Source: Paramoeba atlantica
Taxonomy: Eukaryota > Discosea
Length of the DNA stretch: 64,000 nt
Assembly: GCA_977017575.1 (NCBI GenBank)
Contig: CDRNVI010000164.1
Coordinates: 62,001 to 126,000 of the forward strand
Reading direction: 5' to 3'
Of the stretch, positions 55,368 through 64,000 are shown in pieces. The notes beneath the pieces are model-generated. The model was not told the DNA's origin. It made no database searches and saw only the letters and a program-made list of their open reading frames with translations. Both the position numbers and the translations under genes were made by a program. Numbering within the stretch: position 1 is the first letter of the stretch; every line of letters starts with the position of its first letter.

Positions 55368-57125
55368 GCTCCCCCTATTCCTGTGATTGAACAATGTGTT
55401 CGGAGTCACACGTGCGGAAGGATAATTTCGTGTTTTTATCCAGCTTAGAAATGCCACCTGGCCAGAATGGACTTCCAATATTCCTGCCTTTGTTTCCTAC
55501 ACTGGGTCGATGCCTCTATGTGCTCCATGTCAACAGGTGGCTTTGGGTCGAAATCATCCCTCCAGCCAAGGATTGGGTTTTGGTTTGAATGAGTCAGGGT
55601 TATTTGAATTCCACATTAGACTTTGGAGTTTTCGAATCGCGAGAAGTTCGAGTCGTCAAGGTTCAGTCAAAAAAAACAAAATATGGCAAAAGGGAAAAAC
55701 CACACAAGTGGAAAGCCCTTGCTTTTGAGGGAAAACCGGGACAAGCACGGCGCAAAAAACCCTCAGGTGAGAAGGAGTTGTTCAAAGATTCGAGATGGTC
55801 GAAAAGGGATAATTCTTTCGTTTGTTCGATTTTCTGTTTCGAGAGTCTGGAAACAGATTGGTTAGTCAAAAATAATGAAAGAAAGAACCTTTGTTGTGAT
55901 GAATGTTTGAGATGAGATCGAGAAGAATAAAAGAGAAGAGTTGAAGAAGAAGTAGTTGTTGTTTCTCCCCCTGCTCTGCTCTTTTGTGGTTTCGAGTCGA
56001 GAGGCATTTCGAGTTTGAAAAACGAGTCATTGTGTGAGGTAAAATCCAAATAAAGAGAAGTTTCTCCCCCATTTTCCTTATTTGTTCAAAAGAAGTTGTT
56101 GGACGTTTTTGGGTCGAACCAGCTTTTCGCCAAAAAGCAAAGAGCGAGAAGGTGGTGGGAAAGAAAAGAATGGAGAGAAAAAAAATCAAAGAGGTTTATG
56201 TGATTAGTCAAACGAGAACCCATCGATATCATCATAAGCTTCTTGGATCGCATGGACTTGTTCGTCTTTCGATTCTTCTTCTTGTTTGCCTTCTGCAAGA
56301 CCCTTTTTAAACGCTTCGTCGATCCGTTTGTTGATTGTTTCCTCCATTCGAGTTCTCCATGGCGCGTCGCAGTTTGGCAAAAAAAGACCAAGTTTTTCAT
56401 CAGCAAGACGAGATTCGCATTTTGTTCGAGGATGACCGGATTGTCGACAATAATGGCAATGGAGTTTGTCCAATTTGGCTCGTTCTTTTCCACCAATTCG
56501 TAGAACAGAGTTGGAGGTTTGAGTGAAAGAGGAAGGGTATCGTCGGGCGAGTCTTCTTGCTTTGGCGATGTTGTATTCTTCACTGACAATAAGATTTTGT
56601 CGGATATCATTGAGCGATGGGGGGAATGCCTTGATAAGGCGAAGGAAGCAAATGTTGGGGGCAGGAGCTAAGCCAGCCGCACCAAGGCGGTTTACAACAT
56701 CATCGAACCGAACGAGAAAGGACTCAACATCTTCTCCTTCTTTGTGTTGAAAGTTGACAAATTCTTCGTTCAGATCAAGTTGATTAGGGAGTGTGTCATG
56801 ACGGAATTCGTCTCGTAGATGTTGCCAGAGTTCTTGTGCTTGATGGTGTCGAAAGATTCGAGCTATGCTGCTGTAGAGGTTTCCAAGAGACTTTAGCAGT
56901 TCATTAAACGCTTTTAATCGCATATCTTGTTGTTTTTGATCGTTTATAGACTCCCAATCGTTTGATTGATGGTCAATTGCACCAAAAACACCTTTGGCTT
57001 GGAGATGTCCGATCATCTTGAAGGACCAATCGTGCCAGTTGTCAGGTTGAAACTTTGGAAGGAATTCATCTTTACCCATGACTTGTGAGACTTTGTATGA
57101 AATAAAGAAGGCTAACTTCTAATCC

Positions 57126-57301
57126 GTTAATTCCTCGAGACCAATTGAAATGGGAAAAATAAGAATGATTTATTATTTGGTTTTGATCGGGTTTTCGGCG
57201 AAAGGAAATTTTCTCAGAAAGTTGTTCGGCGATCCAGAAAAGTGATTTCCGGATTCATTGTTTGTCATGGGAATATTCTGTGGAACATTCAAGACTTCAA
57301 C
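57126..57301 (-). repeat. 5' LTR of the gag-only element
   Basis: Partner of the LTR at 55192-55367. The untranslated leader lies immediately to its left, followed by the Gag start codon at 57079. Confidence 0.92.
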
Positions 57302-57705
57302 GGTTCTCAAAAACGGATTTCAACAAACTTGTGAACTTTTCTCATTTGGGAATGTTTCAAACAAAGAGAGGTTGTTCATTTGATTCTCTTTTTTTGAAAA
57401 ACTTTTTTTTTCTCATTTCTTTCTTGAAGTGTGAAGTGTAAACTCCTTTTTCTTGCGAACAAAAAGAATTGGTGATTCGAAAAGAAAAAGATCAAAGAAA
57501 AGGTAATCTCTGTTTTTTGAAAAAATGAGCTTTTTGTTGAACCTAAAATTATCCAAAATGAAGGTCAACAACTGAGGGAATTTGAACAAGGAACAAAAAG
57601 GTGCCCTCCAAAAGAGAGGTTGGTTTTTAGATTGGGACCCTTCTTCACCATGAAATTAAAACACAAAAAAAAGGTTGAGTTGAGAAGAAGAAGAAAAAAA
57701 TAAGT
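57302..57705. other. Right half of the invaded exon, then duplicated spacer
   Basis: 57302-57370 continues the exon-like segment split by the LTR element (AACGGATTTCAACAAACTTG). From about 57465 the sequence is almost identical to 62585-62830, which marks the segmental duplication. Confidence 0.7.
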
Positions 57706-57776
57706 TGCGCCGGCCGGGAATCGAACCCGGGCCTCCCGCGTGGCAGGCGAGAATTCTACCACTGAACCACCGGCGC
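57706..57776 (-). tRNA. tRNA-Gly (GCC), copy 1
   Basis: 71 bases without intron. The minus strand reads GCGCCGGTGGTTCAGTGG at the 5' end, anticodon stem-loop CTCGC-CTGCCAC-GCGGG and T arm GGTTCGATTCC; the acceptor stem GCGCCGG pairs with CCGGCGC. Discriminator A, CCA not encoded. Anticodon GCC reads GGC and GGU codons. Confidence 0.97.
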
Positions 57777-58753
57777 ATTTCTTGTCAATCTTTTGCAAAG
57801 TTAGGTTGATCCGCCCAACTCCAATTCAACAACAACACTTCATTTTCTTTTTGGTTTCTTTTCTTCTTTCGATTTATTGGACAATGAGAAAAGGGGAACA
57901 TGAAGGAAAGGTGAAAAAGTTTGTTCTTTTCTCTTTCCAAAATTTCACAACTTATCTCTTCTTCCAGATCCAAATCAAGGTGTAAAAAATGAATTTTGTG
58001 GAAAAGTTGTGGGAATATTCTTCTTCACCATTCCTTACACCCATCAAGAGAGTTTTGGAGTGGATTTTTCTTGACAGAAGGGTTGAGAGACGTGATGTAA
58101 TGATTTGGATCACCAAAGGTTTTTTTCTTGTCTCTCTGAATGATCTAAGTTTTTAGGGAAAAATATTTTACTCTTTTTCTCTTTTGAAAGTCAAAACAAG
58201 GTCATTCTCATTCCTGAAGAGGATTTCCAAGACTGTGTTGAAGGAATTGATCTCCGAAAGTGGATCTATTTTGGTTGATTGTGGCTGGAAATGTTCTTCC
58301 TGAGATTCTTAGATTCGAACTGACCAAACCAATTTCTTTTTTGGTTGAAGTTTTTCGATTCAAAGAAATCTTTTCTCACATTTCTTTTCTCGGGATCAAA
58401 ATCAGTCCACTTGCAGAAATGAGAGTCAACCTGCATGAAAAGATTTGGATTCCTTTCTTATTTTATTGGTTATTCATTCTTTTTCGTGCAAACACCAGCC
58501 CCTTTGAAGTTTTGGAGAGAGTCCTGGGAAATTTTAGGTTGTGTGGTTTTCTTTCTCTTTCTTTTTTCTTATCTTTCTCTTTGATTTGATTTTCAAGAAT
58601 CATGCGATTTGGTTCTCCAAAACAACTGAGGGAATTTGAACAAGGAAAAAAAAGGTGATCTCCAAAGAGAGGTTGGTTTTCAGATTGGGACCCTTCTTCA
58701 CCATGAAATTAAAAACAAAAAAAAAGGTTGAGTTGAGAAGAAGAAAAAAAAGT
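57777..58753. other. Spacer with decayed exon-like repeats
   Basis: Directly after the tRNA comes a conserved tRNA-flank unit (TTTGCAAAGTTAGGTTGAT.. to ATTGGACAATGA) also found after the other three tRNAs. Further on are short open segments, GKVVGIF at about 58000 and SQNKVILIPEEDFQDC at about 58190, with counterparts near 63100 and 63275. They seem to be remains of a duplicated host gene. The segment after 58290 resembles the 3' flank of the NHL genes. Confidence 0.5.
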
Positions 58754-58824
58754 TGCGCCGGCCGGGAATCGAACCCGGGCCCTTCGCGTGGGAGGCGAAG
58801 ATTCTACCACTGAACCACCGGCGC
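58754..58824 (-). tRNA. tRNA-Gly (CCC), copy 1
   Basis: 71 bases, identical to the GCC gene in acceptor, D and T arms. The anticodon arm differs: TTCGC-CTCCCAC-GCGAA, giving anticodon CCC for GGG codons. Discriminator A. Confidence 0.96.
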
Positions 58825-60254
58825 ATTTCTTGACAATCTTTTGCCAAGTTAGGTTGATCGGCCAACTCTCATTTTCTTTTTGGTTTCTTTTCTTCTTTCA
58901 ATTTATTGGACAATGAAAAAAGGGAACATGAAGGAAAGGTGAAAGAGTTTGTTCTTTTCTCTTCCAAATTTTACAACTTATTTCTTCTTCCAGATCCAAA
59001 TCAAGGTGATTGGTCATCAATTGTCTGAAAAAAATGATAGTTTAGTCTGTGGAAAAGTTGTGGGAATATTTTACTCCACCATTCATATCAAAAATCAGTT
59101 CACTTGGGGATATGACCACGATTCTGAGAATTCCTTTCTTTATTTTATTGGTTCTTCATTCTTTTTTCTTTTCTTTGAATTTTTTTTTTGAATTTAATTT
59201 TTTAATATTTTTCTTTTCTCTTCAGGACCGCTCTTTTTTTCGAATTTGGTTCTCCAAATGGATCTCAACAAACTTGTGAACTTTTCTTGGAAAAAGGAAC
59301 AAATGTTGAACGTTTAACAAAGAGAGGTTGATATTTTATTGTTCATTTTGATAAAAAAAAACCCAAAATCTAAAATCTTTTCCAAGAAGTGTGAAGCAAA
59401 CTCCTTTTCTTTTTTAAGAAACAGAAAAACAGACACCCCTCCATCCTAAACCCCCCTCTCCAAAGACTTTAAGGTGAAGATCCCTCCGCTTCATGTATGA
59501 ATGAATTACTTTTCGGATGTGATTGAATGATCTTTTTGTCTCTTTAATCATTGTTGGCATTCCCTTCATTTTTTTGGTGCTTGTACTTCACTCTCTCCTT
59601 GGTTTGAATCATTGAGTCAATATGGAATTTCGAGGTTGACAATCGCTTTTGTTCTCCTTACTCATTTCGTTGGAGGAGACCTGGTTCAATAATAATGTCT
59701 CCCACCTCTCACCACACATCCACAAGGATTTCCTTCTCTTCTTGTCTTGACTTTGACGATCTCTCAAAACCTCTCTCTTCTTTTCCAAAAAAATTGAATC
59801 TTGGTTGACAAGGAGTCTTTGTACACCTTGGTATCTCTGCTGCCTGATAACTCTCCTTTCTCTTAAAAAACCCATCTCCCCTCAAATGTTTTTCTCTTGC
59901 TTGGTGATGGAAATATCAAATTTTAAAAACAAAAACATTGACATTGTAAAAACCATTCACTTTTTAAACATTCAAATAATTGAAGATTCAAATTGAAAGT
60001 TCTCTTTTTTTGATTTCAAATGGATCCATTTCCAGGACTCAACACACCAACATTCAGAGAATATGAATCTTCTCTCTTTCAACCCAAAATAAATGAAAGA
60101 TGAAAAAAAAGCGACCCAAATTTAGCTTTTTTGTTTGTTTGTTGTTTGTTTGTTGTTTGTGGATTTTTTGTGTTTTGGTAACCTTCTCCTCTTCTTTTTG
60201 TTTTTTTCAATTATTTTTTGTTATCGACCAAATTGGGAATTGTGTTGTGGAAAA
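58825..60254. other. Spacer with an exon-like pair and no complete gene
   Basis: At 58993-59190 a frame reads IQIKVIGHQLSEKND..GKVVGIFYSTIHIKN, and after a T-rich intron-like stretch 59225-59327 reads TALFFEFGSPNGSQQTCELF..GTNVERLTKR, reminiscent of one ankyrin repeat. The same pair recurs, damaged, at 63723-64000 and, for the second part, at 55155/57302. It may be a two-exon gene fragment. From about 59400 to 60254 I see nothing coding except the 5' flank of the NHL gene, similar to 52320-52554 from about 60040. Confidence 0.4.
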
Positions 60255-62461
60255 ATGGGAAAGAGGAAACGAGTGAAAAAACAACAAGGAGAAGAGAAAA
60301 AGAGAAAGAAGGGAGAGAACAAGGGAGAAAAGACCAAGGAAGAGAAGTTAATTGAAAAAGGAAAAGAAAAAGAAGAAACAGAAAGGAAAGAGTGTGAAGA
60401 AAGGAGAGGATTTGAATGTTTGATTTGTTTTGAAATGATGAGATGGGAAAGAGAACCACGATCATTACCTTGTGGCCACTCTTTTTGCTCTGATTGTCTC
60501 GGCAAACTCTTCTTCTCCTCTCAACAAACTTCAACTTCAACTTCTGAGAGTGGTGATGGTGATGGTGGTGATGGTGATGGTGGTGATGATGGTGATAGTG
60601 ATGGTGGTCCCAATCTTTTTCTTTCTCCTCTTCAAGTCGATGGTTCTTCTTCTTCTTCTTCTTCTTCAAGTTCAAGTTGTTGTTTGAGTGATGGTGGGAA
60701 GAAGAAGAGATGTTGTCCAGTTTGTCGAAAAGAGATTGAAGGAGAAGGAGGAGGAAGATGTGAGACAATTGAATCATTTGATTCCAATTATTTAATTCCT
60801 GAAACAATTGATGTGATTGAATCTTCAAAGATTCCTTCTTTCTGTATTCCTCCAACTCCATGTTTTTTTTCTTCATTTTCTTTGTGTTTTCAAATGAAAC
60901 AATTCACCACACACCACAAAACAACAACAAACAACAAACAACAAACAACAAACACAAAGAAAATACCTCCTCATTAACAAAGTAAACAGATGAAACGAAA
61001 GAATGTGTGAATTTCGGAAAGTGTGGAGAACGAACTTCAATGTATTGTTCTGACTGTAAAGTTTTCATTTGTGATTCTTGTGAACAATCTCATTCCTCCA
61101 ATATTTTCTCTCGAAACCACAAACGTGAAAACCAACAAAACCAACAACAAGAAGGAAGAAGAAACCAACAACAACATGAGAATGATGAGGGATTAGAAAG
61201 TTTGAAAAAGAAACACTGTTTAACTCACCCATCTGAGAATTTGAGTGGGTTTTGTTTTGAGTGTTCTCTTTTTGTTTGTATGGATTGTGTTCTTGAAATT
61301 CATGGTGAACATCAACAGAATGTTTATTCGTTAGAAAAGAGTGTTTTGAGAAAGAGAAATGAGATTTTGAAGATTGGAGTTGGATTGGAAAAGAGATTGG
61401 AGTTTGTTGAAAAGGAAACAAGAAAAGTAGAACAAGAGATTCAAGAATTAGAAGAGAAATTAATGAACAAGAAAGTGATGAAAAAAGATTTAGATTTAGA
61501 GAAAGTTGATTTGAGAATGAGGTGTGATACAATTCTTAGATTGTCTCAAACTCCAACAACTGATTTTCTTTTTGATGAAGATCTCTTTTCAACTTTTCTT
61601 CAAATTGCAAATGATCTTATTGATGAACTTGATGTTTCACTTTTGAATCGAAAAAAGAAAGGAGTGATTGGTGATCGAATGGAATTTATTTCTTCATTTT
61701 GTTGTGATGGAAAAACTTGGGGAATTGTTGAGAACATTGATGGTAACTTTATTGTTTGTCATGATAGAAGGAAGTTGAGAGTTAGAAACAAAGAAGGATC
61801 TTTGATTCAAACTCTCAAAGTGGATGGAACTTTTATTGATGTTGCAATTGGGTTGAATGATGAGATTGTATGTCTTTACCTACTACAATCGAAAGTGATG
61901 GTGTTGAACAAAGAAGGTCATTTGATAAGATCATTTGGATGTGAAGGTTCTCAACCTGGTCAATTCAACAAACCACGTGGGATTGATGTTGATGAAGAAG
62001 GTAGAATTATTGTTGTTGACACTGGGAATAATCGAATCCAAGTGTTTAGTTATGATGGATGTTTTATTCGATGTTTTGGGATTCGTGGTTCTTCTAAAGG
62101 TCAATTTGATTCTCCTTGTTGTGTAGTAGTTGATGGAGATGGTAATCTTGTTATTTCAGATACTTTGAATCATCGAATTCAAGTGATGGGAATTGAAGGA
62201 AATTTTATTCGAATTTTTGGAGAAAGAGGATCAAAAGATTCTCAATTGGAGAATCCAACAGGTGTTGATGTTGATGGGAATGGTCGAATTATTGTTGGTG
62301 AAGGAGGAAATGAGAGAGTGAGTGTATTTGAGAAAGATGGAACTTTTCTTTTTTCTTTTGGATTTGGGAAGATGAAGGATCCTTTTGGGATTTTTGTTCA
62401 TTCATCTGGTTCAGTTTTAGTTTCAGAACTAAATCAAAAATCACTTCAATTGTGGAAGTGA
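60255..62461 (+). CDS. RING/B-box/coiled-coil/NHL protein (TRIM-NHL type), copy 2
   Basis: Two exons, 60255-60843 and 60990-62461, phase 1, 686 residues. Domain order equals copy 1. The start at 60255 (MGKRKRVKKQQGEEKK) matches MGEKRKRDE of copy 1; in-frame codons upstream read through T-rich leader and are rejected. It differs from copy 1 by a longer basic N-terminus, longer Gly/Asp repeat in the RING insert, extra Gln/Asn between the B-boxes, and scattered changes concentrated in NHL blade surfaces (VDTLNHR against VDTGNNR; SDNWNHR against SDTLNHR; VGEWGNGR against VGEGGNER). Both copies are open and keep all zinc ligands. Confidence 0.92.
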
Positions 62462-62830
62462 TTTTGAGAAAATTTGTCGCCCAACCAAACCAATTTTTTT
62501 GGTTGGATTTGGTGTTTGCACGAAATATTTTTTTCACTTCAAAGAAATCTTCTCTCACATTTCTTCTCTCTGATGAGCACTGTGTCAAAAAGAATTGGTG
62601 ATTCGAAAAGAAAAAGATCAAAGAAAAGGTAATCTCTGTTTTTTGAAAAAATGAGCTTTTTGTTGAACCTAAAATATCTAAAATGAAGGTCAACAACTGA
62701 GGGAATTTGAACAAGGAACAAAAAGGTGATCTCCAAAAGAGAGGTTGGTTTTTAGATTGGGATCCTTCTTCACCATGAAATTAAAAACAAAAAAAAAAGG
62801 TTGAGTTGAGAAGAAGAAGAAAAAAAAAGT
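62462..62830. other. Spacer of the duplicated unit
   Basis: 369 bases, T-rich at first. From about 62585 it is nearly identical to 57465-57705, up to the tRNA gene. No gene is seen. Confidence 0.6.
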
Positions 62831-62901
62831 TGCGCCGGCCGGGAATCGAACCCGGGCCTCCCGCGTGGCAGGCGAGAATTCTACCACTGAACCACCGGCG
62901 C
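62831..62901 (-). tRNA. tRNA-Gly (GCC), copy 2
   Basis: 71 bases, identical over its length to the gene at 57706-57776, with matching flanks. Confidence 0.97.
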
Positions 62902-63479
62902 ATTTCTTGTGAATCTTTTGCAAAGTTAGGTTGATCCGCCAAATCCAATTCAACAACAACACTTCATTTTCTTTTTGGTTTCTTTTCTTCTTTCGATTGA
63001 TTGGACAATGAGAAAAGGGAACATGAAGGAAAGGTGAAAGAGTTTGTTCTCTTTCCAAAATTTCACAACTTATCTCTTCTTCCAGATCCAAATCGAGGTG
63101 TGATCGTTTATTTTGTGGAAAGTTGTGGGAATAACCCATTCAGGACTGTTTTGGAGTGGATTTTTCTTGACAGAAGGGTTGAGAGATGTGATGCACCAAA
63201 AGGTTTTTTTTCTTGTCTCTCTGAATGATTTGAGTTTTTAGGGAAAAATATTTTACTCTTTTTCTCTTTTGAAAGTCAAAACAAGGTCATTCTCATTCCT
63301 GAAGAGGATTTCCAAGACTGTGTTGAAGGAGTTTCTTCAAAGGGGCCGGTGTTTGCGATTTTCTTCTCCAAAATGGAGATCAACAACTGAGGGAACTCGA
63401 ACAAAGAACAAAAAGGTGATCTCCAAAGAGAAATTAAAACAAAAAAAAAGGTTGAGTTGAGAAGAAGGGGGAAAAAAGT
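62902..63479. other. Spacer between tRNA genes, second unit
   Basis: The counterpart of 57777-58753, shortened by about 400 bases. It keeps the tRNA-flank unit, the VLEWIFLDRRVERCD segment and the SQNKVILIPEEDFQDC segment. No complete gene. Confidence 0.5.
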
Positions 63480-63550
63480 TGCGCCGGCCGGGAATCGAAC
63501 CCGGGCCCTTCGCGTGGGAGGCGAAGATTCTACCACTGAACCACCGGCGC
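63480..63550 (-). tRNA. tRNA-Gly (CCC), copy 2
   Basis: 71 bases, identical over its length to the gene at 58754-58824, anticodon CCC. Confidence 0.96.
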
Positions 63551-64000
63551 ATTTCTTGTGAATCTTTTGCAAAAGTTAGGTTGATCCGCCAACTCCAATT
63601 CATCATTTTCTTTTTGGTTTCTTATCTTCTTTCGATTTATTGGACAATGAAAAAAGGAAACACGAAAAGGGAAAGTTTGTTCCTTTCTCTTTCCAAATTT
63701 TACAACTTATTTCTTCTTCCAGATCCAAATCAAGGTGATTGGCCATCCATTGTCTGAAAAAATGATAGTTTATTCCGTGGAAAAGTTGTGGGAATATTCT
63801 ACACCACCATTCAGATCAAAAATCATTTCACTTGGGGATATGACCACGATTCTGGGAATTCCTTTTTTTATTTTATTGGTTCTTCATTCTTTTTTCTTTT
63901 TTCTTTTTTCTGTTAATTTCTTTTTTTGAATTTAATTTTTTAATATTTTTTCTTTTCTCTTCAGGACTGGAGAGAATTTCTTTTTTTTCGAATTTGGTTC
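63551..64000 (+). pseudogene. Damaged copy of the exon-like pair, cut by the window end
   Basis: The tRNA-flank unit is followed by a segment (from 63723) matching 58993-59190. Its frame is lost: IQIKVIGHPLSEK continues in one frame and GKVVGIFY in another. The second exon begins after a T-rich stretch at about 63965 and runs off the window at the point where the LTR element entered the first copy. Confidence 0.45.

Larger units (their letters stand above)
55192..57301 (-). mobile_element. Gag-only LTR retroelement (TR-GAG-like), apparently whole and young
   Basis: Two LTRs of 176 bases, differing at one position, enclose about 1.76 kb. GGTTCTC flanks both sides as a target duplication of up to 7 bases. 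In element sense (minus strand), the LTR begins GTTGAAG and ends ATTAAC, the leader has GGATTAGAAGTTAGCC, and a purine tract (GGAATAGGGGG) precedes the 3' LTR. One open frame at 57079-56204 encodes a 291-residue copia-type Gag with a CCHC knuckle (CHYCRQSGHPRTKC). No protease, integrase or reverse transcriptase is present, so it must rely on another element. It looks whole as a non-autonomous element and has inserted very recently. The empty site survives at about 59255. Confidence 0.85.

Overview
The window is nuclear DNA of an AT-rich unicellular eukaryote. Genes are split by short GT-AG introns (about 60-350 bases) that are strikingly T/C-rich on the sense strand; TAA and TGA both act as stops; one tRNA-derived SINE, two LTR elements and four tRNA-Gly genes are present. 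Gene content (SLC25 carrier, TYW1, sorting nexin, GALK2-like kinase, TRIM-type RING/B-box proteins) is that of an aerobic heterotrophic protist. The lineage cannot be fixed from the sequence alone.

Layout. 1-2.3 kb: four copies of a ~177-base satellite, then A-rich low-complexity DNA. 2.3-9.1 kb: a broken copia-type element on the minus strand with a SINE nested in it, beside a relic of another LTR element. 9.9-21.6 kb: three tandem copies of a divergent gene pair, each a six- or seven-exon ankyrin-repeat gene (minus) head-to-head with a five-exon secreted acidic/Cys-rich protein gene (plus). 21.8-29.3 kb: secreted EGF-module gene, SLC25 carrier, unrecognised Ser/Glu-rich gene. 29.7-35.4 kb: TYW1 with about 17 exons whose introns carry A/T or purine microsatellites. 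35.8-49.1 kb: coiled-coil protein, TauD-type dioxygenase, sorting nexin, small Cys/His-rich protein, second EGF-module gene, GALK2-like kinase, MFS transporter, and a small-domain gene with a decayed tandem copy. 49.4-52.0 kb: a RING/B-box protein fused to the DUSP-UBL module normally found in USP deubiquitinases. 52.5-64 kb: a segmental duplication carrying a RING/B-box/NHL gene followed by tRNA-Gly(GCC) and tRNA-Gly(CCC); one copy was later invaded by a gag-only LTR element whose LTRs are nearly identical.

How they work together. Most genes are unrelated housekeeping loci in alternating orientation. Three things stand out. First, the ankyrin/secreted cassettes, triplicated and mosaic. Second, a terminal mini-exon of 32-33 bases encoding G-x-[DN]-[IL]-K-P-A-[KQ]-x-x-stop, shared by otherwise unrelated genes (three ankyrin genes, a small Cys/His protein, the small-domain gene and its pseudogene). 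Third, the expansion of TRIM-like ubiquitin genes, one fused to a deubiquitinase-type substrate module. All functions are inferred from sequence alone.
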